Part shown: piece after piece, positions 1 to 7,336 of the stretch
Numbering within the stretch: the stretch's first letter is position 1
Layout: the number at the start of each line of letters is the position of its first letter
Assembly (NCBI GenBank): GCA_001915065.1
Contig: MNDT01000069.1
Span: forward strand, 1 to 37,047
DNA: 37,047 bases
Direction of reading: 5' to 3'
From: an archaeon 13_2_20CM_2_53_6
Lineage (GTDB): Archaea > Thermoproteota > Bathyarchaeia > 40CM-2-53-6
The notes under the pieces: generated by a model
Seen by the model: the letters and a program-made list of their open reading frames with translations, nothing else
The model's database searches: none
Told to the model about the DNA's origin: nothing
Program-made: the position numbers and the translations under genes

Positions 1-302
1 TGATCCTGCCCGCGGAGGATTACGCTCTCGTCCGGACGAGAATGGAGCATCTTAAGGAGGCAGCGACACAGACGAACGTGTCCAAGCTGATTCTCAACCT
101 ATCGCCTCGCGCCGAGATGACGCCAGGAATAGCATCCTACATCACTGAACTACTGTTCAGAAACGGCGTAAACATACTGGATGCGTTCCTAGGTTACGGC
201 GACATCATAATGGTCGTTGACTACAAGGACGGACCCCTCGGCTATGATGTTCTACAACGAGAAATCCACGGCTCTAATCAACTGGAAGAATGGAAGTCCT
301 GA
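1..302 (+). CDS. ACT-domain-like protein, 3' end only
   Basis: The reading frame is open from the first bases of the window (frame beginning at base 3) and ends at TGA 300-302, so the gene starts outside. The internal ATG at 42 is probably not the start, because coding sequence precedes it without a stop. The visible C-terminal ~80 residues alternate beta-alpha-beta: a strand (SKLILNLSP), a helix (GIASYITELLFRNGVNI), then strands around LGYGDIIMVVDYKD. This matches the ACT fold found in small archaeal regulatory proteins, which usually bind an amino acid. The ligand and any N-terminal catalytic or DNA-binding part cannot be seen. The assignment rests on pattern only. Confidence 0.6.
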   Translation, partial: ILPAEDYALVRTRMEHLKEAATQTNVSKLILNLSPRAEMTPGIASYITELLFRNGVNILDAFLGYGDIIMVVDYKDGPLGYDVLQREIHGSNQLEEWKS

Positions 303-603
303 CCCTTGAAGTGCATCCTCACGTCAGATTACTCGCTTTTCTCGTTGATTTCTCCAATGACGCGTGCGGATCAAACGATTGCCAGGTCAAACTGGTATTC
401 AGGGGACCCCTGACCCGATGTATCCTCACATAAGCCTGATCGACGGGGAAGACTGACACCTACAACATTGCCGGCAAGAGGGAATTACGGCGAAGAAACT
501 CTTGTAAACACTCGGCACTCCATCTTACTCGTCGATCGTGTCGATAGTGAAGGGCATGAAATCATATAAGAACCTCCAGCACCCGGAATCTTGAAGTTAT
601 AGC
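303..603. other. Intergenic spacer
   Basis: No ORF with convincing protein character and no tRNA-like pattern on either strand. The only signal is the Hsp20 promoter at the right end. Confidence 0.6.
563..570 (+). promoter_or_regulatory. TATA box of the Hsp20 gene
   Basis: CATATAAG lies about 37 bp before the ATG at 604. With the usual archaeal spacing of ~25 bp, transcription would start near 590-595, leaving a leader of only ~10 nt. Confidence 0.55.
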
Positions 604-1140
604 ATGTCAAAAAAGAAAGCTCAGACACTATCCATCAAGAAGACAAGGAAGAAACCAGCTCATGCCGCTAGAAAGAAGAAGCCTGCTCTTGCCGTTAGAG
701 AGCCTCAACCTAGTTGGATCGAAGAGTTCAACAAACTGTCAGAACCATTTCGCCTAATTCCATGGGATCCCTTCAGAGGATTCGAGTGGCCTGTTGAATA
801 TGAGCTGCCGACGCGAGTACCCTACGTCGACGTTATCGACTCAGGCAACGAGTATGTGGTAAAGGCGGAGGTTCCGGGGTTAAAGAAGCAAACTTTGAAA
901 ATTGATGTAGGGCCGAACGAGTTGTCACTGAGTGCTGAATCTGACGTGGAGAAGGAGGAGAAGGGTAAAACCTACTTGCATCGGGAAAGAGCCTTCTCCA
1001 CATTCCGTAGAAACATAGGGTTCGCCGAAAGCATAGACGCTGAAAAAGCGTCAGCACGCATGTCTGAAGGCATACTTGCAATAACACTCCCCAAGCTAGA
1101 GCCCAGGGCTGAAAAGAAAACCAAAACATTAACGTTGTAA
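604..1140 (+). CDS. hsp20: Small heat shock protein, Hsp20/alpha-crystallin family
   Basis: ATP-independent holdase that binds unfolding proteins in the cytoplasm; the family forms large oligomers. The protein has 178 aa. Residues 1-30 are a Lys/Arg-rich basic tail, unusually charged for the family. Residues ~75-178 form the alpha-crystallin domain: PYVDVIDSGNEYVVKAEVPG at the start, the ELSLSAE strand, HRERAFSTFRRNIGF, and the diagnostic GILAITLPK motif near the end. The C-terminal I/L-x-I/V oligomerisation motif is not obvious; the end is KKTKTLTL. It is transcribed alone from its own TATA box. The family is certain; the role of the basic N-terminal tail is unknown. Confidence 0.96.
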   Translation: MSKKKAQTLSIKKTRKKPAHAARKKKPALAVREPQPSWIEEFNKLSEPFRLIPWDPFRGFEWPVEYELPTRVPYVDVIDSGNEYVVKAEVPGLKKQTLKIDVGPNELSLSAESDVEKEEKGKTYLHRERAFSTFRRNIGFAESIDAEKASARMSEGILAITLPKLEPRAEKKTKTLTL

Positions 1141-1145
1141 AGACT

Positions 1146-1364
1146 TCACTCTGCCCCGTCGAATGGGCAATTCCTGGACTGTTGTGAAAATCCTTGCGGA
1201 CAACAGCCGGTGAGCCCGGTGTACTCGGCCGTATTATGGGTCGGGACCCAGCATGTCCAGTGGCCCTGATCGGTTTTCCATCCACCTTCAATGAGTTCCA
1301 AGTAGCCAAGATTTGATACCTTCTTCGACAGCTGGAGAAGTTCATGAGTTTCATCTTCAAGCAC
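1146..1364 (-). CDS. Possible small hypothetical protein
   Basis: A 72-aa frame with a GTG start (LEDETHELLQLSKKV at the N-terminus) ends 6 bp from the convergent Hsp20 stop. It has an amphipathic N-terminal helix, then a Trp/Cys-rich segment (HWTCWVPTHN, GCCPQGF). No TATA box is evident upstream. I do not recognise the family. It could be a decayed fragment or chance ORF. Confidence 0.25.
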   Translation of the reverse strand: MLEDETHELLQLSKKVSNLGYLELIEGGWKTDQGHWTCWVPTHNTAEYTGLTGCCPQGFSQQSRNCPFDGAE

Positions 1365-1565
1365 TGGTAGGCGGCCCCCCCTTTTTTGAGCCCGAAGAGA
1401 GATCTGGAATAGAATTGCCTTCTCAGCAATAGTTTGACGATTACTCAGAAAGTGGACCGCGTCATACTCCGGGAATCCTTGCCCAGGAGACTATTGAGAG
1501 TTCATAAAGTCACGTAGTGTTTTGCGTGCACGGTCTACTTGCAACGCCGACCAATATGCTGATGC

Positions 1566-1721
1566 CTACTGCCGCCACAACGCTTCACCAAGCTCAATAG
1601 TTCGTGCCCGCACCTGAATCCACTGGCTACATTTCCAGCACCTGACAAGTGTACCTGGCGGAGCCGAGCCTAGGTCGATGCCGCATGGCACGCAAGACAC
1701 GGGGGAAATCTCGTCTGCCAT
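1566..1721 (-). CDS. 51-aa zinc-ribbon protein
   Basis: A short frame from ATG 1721 to TAG 1566 encodes 51 aa with two Cys pairs, CVPC at residues 10-13 and CWKC at 28-31, about 15 residues apart. That is the geometry of a four-Cys zinc ribbon. After the second pair comes a helix (RARTIELGEALWRQ). A TATA-like TTAAAT (plus 1751-1756) lies about 30 bp upstream of the ATG, predicting a nearly leaderless mRNA. No partner gene is adjacent. The fold is supported by the Cys spacing; a role in nucleic-acid or protein binding is inference. Confidence 0.55.
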   Translation of the reverse strand: MADEISPVSCVPCGIDLGSAPPGTLVRCWKCSQWIQVRARTIELGEALWRQ

Positions 1722-2702
1722 TTTCGAATAAAGATGGCGTGGATCTGAGATTTAAGCGATGCTAATAGTAGTAGAGAAAAAAGGAGAGTGGGTTCTTGGA
1801 GGCTGTGAAGAAACCTTTCGTCGAAATTGGTGGACAGCTCAAGACCTAAAGGAAAAGGACGCAAAATCGGCAGTAGCCTCATCTTCAATGGAATGGTTCC
1901 TGATCAGAATCTGTCTTTACTGGTTCGGGGACGCTGGCCCACTCCTTATGAACTGACGATCCTAGTCTGACTTCCTATTCTCCTGATGTGACGTATGGGC
2001 TATTTTTAAAGAAGGCTTATAAGCGAGTAACACCTATTACATGTTAGTAACAAAGAGGCAAAACAAACGATGCGAACCAATATGAGTTTCCCGACCGTTA
2101 GCCCTGGGCTGTTCCAGGGTCCTCGCTTTTCTGAGAGAATGCCCGCCTTCGTGCGAGAAGCCCATCAGCTCAAGCTCACTCTGAAACCGATTCCCCGGAC
2201 CACCGACCACGGGTCGGGGTTCGGCAATTAGCGTGGCTTCCCAAGAGCTTTCTTCCGTATACTTGGGGAGACCCCCGCTGGCCAGAGCGGAAAACGGTGG
2301 CTTCTTCAAGAATACTTCTGTTTCCAACTTCGACCCTTTCCTGGCATCTGAAGAACTCTAACAACTGAGCTACACCTTGCTGTGGCCTATTCTCTAAGGC
2401 TGTCTAGAAAAACTGGGCATTTTATTTTTCCACTGAGGCACTCTCGTGAGCAAGGTTCCAAGACGATGTCAAGTGATGTTCAGGTTCTCGAACAAGGCTG
2501 GAGGTTACAGGACGGAGACCAAAGCCTTGTGGCCGGCTGTGGAAGGTACCAGCAGAGCTATCCGAATAACAGTCAGCTTGCCTGTGCCTACTACCGACCA
2601 GTGGTACCCCCTTTGCCTACGAAGTTGAACCGCCTATTCCGATTGTACTCCATGCAGAGAAATACTCCCAACGCTAATCGGAGTCCTAGGCGGTTTCTCG
2701 AC
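1722..2702. other. Long non-coding interval with hairpin-rich core
   Basis: Almost 1 kb without a convincing gene. Short frames occur on both strands but overlap each other and lack recognisable domains. The part from about 2040 to 2395 is dense in inverted repeats and is listed separately. The remainder shows nothing I can name. Confidence 0.5.
2040..2395. ncRNA. Candidate structured RNA or folded DNA region
   Basis: Successive local inverted repeats cover most of this stretch: CCCTGG/CCAGGG near 2102-2119, CTTC/GAAG near 2147-2160, CCCCG/CGGGG near 2193-2219, CCAAG/CTTGG near 2250-2266, CCGCT/AGCGG near 2275-2289, and TTCTTCA/TGAAGAA near 2302-2356 on the minus strand. TATA-like elements flank both ends (CTTATAAG at 2017-2024 on plus; AAAATAAAAT at 2418-2428 on minus), so the strand is open. 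Length (~330 nt) would suit SRP or RNase P RNA, but I could not find their conserved motifs. The minus strand also carries a tRNA D-arm-like string (TAGCTCAGTTGTTAGAG) at 2355-2371. Confidence 0.3.
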
Positions 2703-3176
2703 ATGGCAATGAGCAGGCCCAACTTGGAACTAGTCGAAACAGCGAGAGACAGAATCACGATTGTGGCAGACTTTCCCCAGCTGAGCCCGGCCCTACTCTT
2801 CGACTTCTGGACAAGTATTGATCTGCTCAAGAAATGGTGGCCTCCAGCCGCGGAGTTGCAACCCGAGTTAGGTGGGACATATCATTTTTCCTGGCCCAAA
2901 CAAGACTGGCATCTTCGGGGCAAGTTCAGCATGTTCGACAGAGGGAAGACGCTCGGCTTCACGTGGAAGTGGGACCATGAATCCATCGACGTAACCAGGG
3001 TCACATTACTCTTCCACCCAATGCCAAACGGGGGTACAAAACTCACACTTCTGCACGAAGGATACTCGAAGAACTCGGAAGCGAAGAAGACAAGGGACGA
3101 ACACATCGAAGGCTGGACTTTCTTTCTCAGGAAGCTCCAAGAGCAAGGCCAGGAACCGAAAAGCCTCCCTTCATGA
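2703..3176 (+). CDS. SRPBCC / AHSA1-type ligand-binding protein
   Basis: About 157 aa from ATG 2703 (a second in-frame ATG is at 2709). The frame is open further upstream to 2382, but that part has no family-like character. The sequence follows the START-like Bet v 1 helix-grip fold of the Activator of Hsp90 ATPase homologue 1 family: ADFPQLSPALLFDFWTSIDL followed by KKWWPP, then a GGTYHF strand, GKTLGFTWKWD, and the closing HEGY.....EHIEGWTFFLRKL helix. Such proteins bind hydrophobic ligands in a cavity; the ligand is unknown. It stands alone, convergent with the acetyltransferase gene downstream. Confidence 0.85.
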   Translation: MAMSRPNLELVETARDRITIVADFPQLSPALLFDFWTSIDLLKKWWPPAAELQPELGGTYHFSWPKQDWHLRGKFSMFDRGKTLGFTWKWDHESIDVTRVTLLFHPMPNGGTKLTLLHEGYSKNSEAKKTRDEHIEGWTFFLRKLQEQGQEPKSLPS

Positions 3177-3277
3177 AAAGTGTACTTCTCGGCTGCCTCC
3201 TGCAGTTGCTCCAGTTCGAAGCTCATTCTGCTGCAGTTGTGGACGGCAATGGTATATGCACGTCTGCCGGGATGACA

Positions 3278-3799
3278 TCATCGGCCACGAACGACTTTTC
3301 GCATCACCATCACCCGTTTGCTTGTGCCGAGAGAACCGAGTGGACGGAATCCTAGGTCTAGGTACATTGACTCGGTTCCGCCCCAGATGAATGAGCTCGA
3401 GTATTTTTTCCCTCGCGGAATGGCGATTGGATATCCGTCAACCGTCCCGCCTCCTTTCGCACCGATGAAGCGAAGTGCGCCTTCCAGCGCGGCCCTCGCA
3501 ACTCCCTCGCGTCTATGGTCGCGGTCGACGAAGAAGCATGTAGTCCTCCAGTCCGGCGGAGCGACGTCCATCTTGCCATAACCACTCATCCGACCCGGAA
3601 GCTCGACAGGAGGTCCGAACTGACACCACCCAACGACGTCGGGCCCATCATAGACGAGGGCTGCGTGGGACCGGTTCGCTCGGACAAGCTTCTCCTTGTA
3701 CTCCCGATGCTTTCCAGACCACTGCTTCGCCTCACTAGGGGCGAGGTGGAAGAAGGTGCACCAGCAGCCACCCCAGACTCCGTTGTGTTTTTCGACCAT
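3278..3799 (-). CDS. GNAT-family N-acetyltransferase (copy 1, start uncertain)
   Basis: Acetyl-CoA-dependent N-acetyltransferase fold. The acetyl-CoA loop is CFFVDRDHRREGVARAALEG (about residues 89-108); the substrate is unknown. The 173-aa frame from ATG 3799 starts inside the domain. The same frame continues upstream for about 30 codons with clear homology to copy 2 at 17306-17950 (KELGKETWLDFERM versus RELGGETWPDFARV), but no ATG, GTG or TTG occurs before the TGA at 3893-3895. The N-terminus is therefore either begun from a rare start codon or has lost its start. Overall similarity to copy 2 is very high, so this is a recent paralogue pair. Confidence 0.85.
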   Translation of the reverse strand: MVEKHNGVWGGCWCTFFHLAPSEAKQWSGKHREYKEKLVRANRSHAALVYDGPDVVGWCQFGPPVELPGRMSGYGKMDVAPPDWRTTCFFVDRDHRREGVARAALEGALRFIGAKGGGTVDGYPIAIPRGKKYSSSFIWGGTESMYLDLGFRPLGSLGTSKRVMVMRKVVRGR

Positions 3800-3892
3800 C
3801 CGCTCAAAGTCGAGCCATGTCTCCTTTCCGAGTTCCTTGATCTGAAATCGCGTTGTGGACTGCCTTCGGCGTTTCGTGTCAGACCCTTCGTC

Positions 3893-4159
3893 TCATCCGG
3901 ATTTTTCTTCTGCCTTCAGAGCGAGTTCTTGTTTGTGTTCGATCTGTTTCTGTTTTATCTCCTCGTAGAGGTTGCACCAGTCGCGGCCAGAGACGACGAG
4001 CTGGTAGATCTTGAGCTTCGGATGAATGCACTTTGCCCGGTCAAACAGATCAGCGTTGAGCGGATCCTTTATGGCAAACCAGATGCAGGATAGACAGTTT
4101 CCATTCTGCCACTGCATGCCCTTCAAGCGCTTCTGTAGTTCAGACTCAGGTCCAGACAT
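3893..4159 (-). CDS. Small four-Cys protein of unknown function
   Basis: An 88-aa protein from ATG 4159. It has an NCLSC pair near residues 22-25, a third Cys in RAKCIHPKL and a fourth in DWCNLYEEI, then a charged helical tail (IKQKQIEHKQELALKAEEK). The Cys arrangement may bind metal. Its TGA is in the same frame as the downstream acetyltransferase, about 90 nt before that gene's first ATG, so the two are probably cotranscribed. A possible TATA element (CTTGATAA, plus ~4186-4193) precedes it, just downstream of a palindrome. I do not recognise the family. Confidence 0.6.
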   Translation of the reverse strand: MSGPESELQKRLKGMQWQNGNCLSCIWFAIKDPLNADLFDRAKCIHPKLKIYQLVVSGRDWCNLYEEIKQKQIEHKQELALKAEEKSG

Positions 4160-4195
4160 GATGTTTCAGCCCTTCGACCCCGGTGCGTTATCAAG

Positions 4196-4209
4196 GTTCA
4201 CACGTGAAC
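4196..4209. repeat. Palindrome, possible operator
   Basis: GTTCAC-AC-GTGAAC, a perfect 6-bp inverted repeat with a 2-bp centre, sits just upstream of the putative TATA element of the four-Cys gene. The position suits a dimeric regulator; no regulator is known. Confidence 0.35.
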
Positions 4210-4342
4210 ATAACAACAAGTAGCTGAGATAGAATTCGCTCAGCCATCAGGGGCCGAGGACGGGTCAGGGCCCAGCCTTCGCCGCCCTTGGGACAAGCTC
4301 GTCGATTCAGACCTTCACGGGTTCCTGCAACAAATCCGTTGG

Positions 4343-5446
4343 CTAGTCAGGACTGGTTTTTGAAAATCTGTAGCTTGCAACCAAGAATAAGCTCATGATT
4401 CCTAACGCTATGATTGGAATCCTGATATCGATCTGGTAGGCTGGAAAACTAAAATCGTCCAAGATCGACTGGGTGAGAGCGTTCTCGTACTGCGCGATTA
4501 GAGTGGCATTGTAGACTACGATGGATGAGATCTCGGAGTGCACGAAGCCCGCCCCGAATGCTCTTGCATAGCGACCCTGGATGTTCATTTGGGCCCCCAG
4601 TTTTTCATGGGTGAAACCGTCAAAGATTCCCACAGAGAGGCTGGCAGCTTCGAGGTTGGATGCGATCGCTTGAAGAGCTCCGTTGATACCCCCGTCTCCA
4701 TCGCTGAGAACCACCAAGGGTTCTGTGGGATGGTGGGACGCGTCAAAGCCGTGGATCTGTATAACCACTGAACCAAATTTGGTGAAGGCTTCATGGGCGG
4801 TCTCGAAGATGCTCTGTGTTCTGTGAGCCATGTCGGTCTGACCGTTTGGATCGAACGTTCTCTCTACACCTGATACGAAGAGAGCGGCAACGTGTGGATA
4901 GGTGCTGGTGAAGATTGCGTAAGCTATCTGTTGGCTATTGAAGTCTGTGACTGGATGTGGGGCTTCTATGATGACCTGGGTTGTCGAGGGACTCTTTTCT
5001 GCTGTGAATAGGTATGAACCCCATCCTCGGTTTACCGTTGGGTTTTCCATTAAGACGTAGTATTTGTTGCCGGTTCCCGAATCGTTCACCGGGATCAGCT
5101 GGTACTCCAGTTGGACTGCTACGTTCGATGCGCTAAGGATTGAGCCCGCGTCGTTCTGGGACACCCCCGTCCCAATCAGTCCGAAAACTGTGTTCATCGT
5201 CGAATAGTCCGAAGAGGAGGGCTCAGTGTAATTCCCAGGTATGAGCCCGATGAACCTGCTCTGTATCAGATCGTAGACCTGCTGCAGTGGCTCCGTAACC
5301 CACGCGATACCAGTCGGCGGGAGCTGAGTGGTATTGACTGACCGATGGTGAACCGGCAAGGAAAAAGTCGAGAGGATCACGAGCAGAAGTATCGCGGGAA
5401 TCACTGGTACGAATCTTCTAGGTCTCCTTTTCCCTAGAGTGGACAA
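4343..5446 (-). CDS. Membrane-anchored poly-gamma-glutamate hydrolase-like protein
   Basis: Last gene of the polyglutamate operon, 367 aa, starting at TTG 5446, 9 nt after the pgsC stop. Residues ~14-32 form an N-terminal TM anchor after a basic n-region (GKRRPRR). Residues ~340-360 form a C-terminal TM segment with short basic tail. The extracellular middle contains IIEAPHPVTDFNSQQIAYAI, then VVIQIHGF, then GRYARAFGAGFVHSEIS. The order H-(D/E) ... H ... E/S resembles the zinc amidohydrolase pattern of phage and bacterial poly-gamma-glutamate hydrolases (PF05908 type). This is pattern similarity, not a confirmed match. If right, it would trim, release or recycle the polymer at the cell surface. 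Context with pgsBC supports this. Confidence 0.55.
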   Translation of the reverse strand: MSTLGKRRPRRFVPVIPAILLLVILSTFSLPVHHRSVNTTQLPPTGIAWVTEPLQQVYDLIQSRFIGLIPGNYTEPSSSDYSTMNTVFGLIGTGVSQNDAGSILSASNVAVQLEYQLIPVNDSGTGNKYYVLMENPTVNRGWGSYLFTAEKSPSTTQVIIEAPHPVTDFNSQQIAYAIFTSTYPHVAALFVSGVERTFDPNGQTDMAHRTQSIFETAHEAFTKFGSVVIQIHGFDASHHPTEPLVVLSDGDGGINGALQAIASNLEAASLSVGIFDGFTHEKLGAQMNIQGRYARAFGAGFVHSEISSIVVYNATLIAQYENALTQSILDDFSFPAYQIDIRIPIIALGIMSLFLVASYRFSKTSPD

Positions 5447-5455
5447 GGCGCATGA

Positions 5456-5941
5456 TCACTTTCCGGTGATGGCGAAGAGTATTACGTACGTGATGACGGA
5501 GACGATTGTCAGAGCATAGATTGTTTTGGTGATTCCCTGTCTCTCCATGCTGTTCGCGACTAGCCCGGGTATGATGAATCCGATGACCTGGAAGACTCCG
5601 GTTGGTCCGACGGTTGCTACTTGGCCGTAGGTGAGTGCGAGTGCTACGAGGGACTGGATTCCCCAGGCTATTACGAAACTCATCAGCATCATGAACGAGA
5701 ATTTTCTTCTTCCGAAGAGGACAACGTATTCTGCGACTTTTTTTAGAGCGAACATTGTGACGATTGCGACCGCAAATGTCGAGAGTAGTAGGTAGGGTCT
5801 GTCGAGGGTTAGGGCCACGTAGCCAGGTACGATGACTCCGCCCGGAACGAGGTTCTGTTTTTCATAGAACAGCATGCTGACCGCGATTCCTAACGCGATA
5901 GCGACCTCGGCGGTGTCGAGGGTAACTCCGTAGACTACCAT
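5456..5941 (-). CDS. pgsC: Poly-gamma-glutamate synthase membrane subunit PgsC/CapC
   Basis: 161 aa, close to the bacterial size (~150). It is almost entirely hydrophobic with about five TM segments. The family signature EKQNLVPGGVIVPGYVAL lies at residues ~27-44, followed by VGPTGVFQVIGFIIPGLVA. PgsC forms the membrane-embedded polymerisation/export complex with PgsB. Its ATG immediately follows the pgsB stop (TAG-ATG, no gap), so translation is probably coupled. The assignment is secure from the signature and synteny. Confidence 0.93.
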   Translation of the reverse strand: MVVYGVTLDTAEVAIALGIAVSMLFYEKQNLVPGGVIVPGYVALTLDRPYLLLSTFAVAIVTMFALKKVAEYVVLFGRRKFSFMMLMSFVIAWGIQSLVALALTYGQVATVGPTGVFQVIGFIIPGLVANSMERQGITKTIYALTIVSVITYVILFAITGK

Positions 5942-7336
5942 CTAATTCGGAGACTCCATGGGGTGTGAGTCTTGCTTCTCAGACAGTTTCTCGAACGCGT
6001 CGATGAAATCCTCGACTCCGACCATATTCCCACAGCCGAACAAGGTTAGGCCTTGACCTGATTCGAGAGGCATCTTCGAGAGGAAATCCATGATTGCTGG
6101 AGGGTCGACAGTCCCTAAATTCACAATCTTCTCCTTCGCGTAGCCCTCTCGGGTTGCCTGGCCTACGAACAGGTTCGTCATTTCTCCCACGACGAGTATT
6201 TTCTCAAACGGCATTCGCGCCATGAGTTGGGCAAATTCTAAAGTTCTCGTAACCCTGTCCTCTCGAGCGTGGAACATCCCGACAAGCATTCTCTGTTCTC
6301 CTATGGCTCCTCGCAGGCTGAGTTCTTGGAATACGAGTCTCGTCGAGTCGACGTCGTTGACGCCGAAGGCTGCAATCAGCCTCACGTTGTGATTGGCGAT
6401 CACACCGTTGAGGATCCGCGTTACGCCCGGGTCGGGTCTGGCGTCGAACATTCCCTTCAGTGCTTCATCTGGTGGGACTTTGAGTAGTTCGCAGACTCTG
6501 AGTGCTAGGGCGATGTTTTCCTTGAAGATCATGTAAGAGAATTTGGCGAGATATTCGTCCGGGACTGTGTCAGGGTCGACCTCTACGACTTTCGCACTCA
6601 TCTCTTCTGCTCTCCTTCTGATGACCGGCATGTACTTCTTCTCCGCAGTCACAACGACCCCGTTGTTTGGGACTATTCCGGAAAGGTTCCAGGCAACATC
6701 TTCCAATGACGGTCCCATGACGTCTAGGTGATCGGCTCGGACGTTTGTGATCACTGAGATTGTTGATCTGACGAACTTGCTTTCTGCGATTATGTTCTTT
6801 GGCCGGATGGACATGCATTCGAACACGATCGCGTCTGCGCCGCCGGCGTCGGCTACGCTCTTAATTATTCTTGGCTGTTCTCTGATGTTAGGCTGTTCAC
6901 GGTTATCCCGGATTCCACGCTCTGTTCCTTCAGGGTCGATTAGCATCGCGGCCTTTCCCGTGGTCTTCGTCACTACCCGCCAGCCGTGGTGTCTAAGGGC
7001 GGCTCCGATGAGTCTCGTAGTAGTTGTCTTTCCTCTTGTTCCGGCCACGTGAATTCTCGTCGGGATCTTGGCGATGGCCCTGGAGTCTGCCACATACTCC
7101 CTTACGAAAACTGCAACGAAGCAGGCTAGGACGGAGCCAATGAGTATGCCGGGCGCCTTGACTAGTGGAATGTAGTAGTCCACTCCATACCAGTGGTAGA
7201 TGGGCCAGAAGAATGCGATTATTGATTGGGCTGGGATCGCTCGGGGTAGCCAGATCAAGAAGAACGTGATGAGAAACGCGGTCTCGCCGAGTCTCTGGAG
7301 GGAGAGTTTCCACAATTCACTTTTCCACCAGTCCAC
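5942..7336 (-). CDS. pgsB: Poly-gamma-glutamate synthase ligase subunit PgsB/CapB
   Basis: ATP-dependent amide ligase of the Mur ligase superfamily that adds glutamate through gamma-linkages. 464 aa, somewhat longer than the ~390 aa bacterial enzymes. Two N-terminal TM helices (residues ~20-45 and ~62-80) precede the P-loop HVAGTRGKTTTTR at ~96-108. Further Mur-type motifs are FECMSIRP and SVITNVRADHLDVMGP. It starts at GTG 7336 and overlaps the 3' end of the upstream gene by 20 bp. It forms an operon with pgsC and two surface proteins. The substrate (L- or D-glutamate) cannot be read from sequence. Confidence 0.95.
   Translation of the reverse strand: MDWWKSELWKLSLQRLGETAFLITFFLIWLPRAIPAQSIIAFFWPIYHWYGVDYYIPLVKAPGILIGSVLACFVAVFVREYVADSRAIAKIPTRIHVAGTRGKTTTTRLIGAALRHHGWRVVTKTTGKAAMLIDPEGTERGIRDNREQPNIREQPRIIKSVADAGGADAIVFECMSIRPKNIIAESKFVRSTISVITNVRADHLDVMGPSLEDVAWNLSGIVPNNGVVVTAEKKYMPVIRRRAEEMSAKVVEVDPDTVPDEYLAKFSYMIFKENIALALRVCELLKVPPDEALKGMFDARPDPGVTRILNGVIANHNVRLIAAFGVNDVDSTRLVFQELSLRGAIGEQRMLVGMFHAREDRVTRTLEFAQLMARMPFEKILVVGEMTNLFVGQATREGYAKEKIVNLGTVDPPAIMDFLSKMPLESGQGLTLFGCGNMVGVEDFIDAFEKLSEKQDSHPMESPN

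Noticed and set aside
2310-2380. tRNA gene on the minus strand (GTAGCTCAGTTGTTAGAG)
   Set aside because: The D-arm string is tRNA-like, but no matching acceptor 3' strand, valid anticodon loop or TTCGAAT-type T-loop follows, even when allowing introns.
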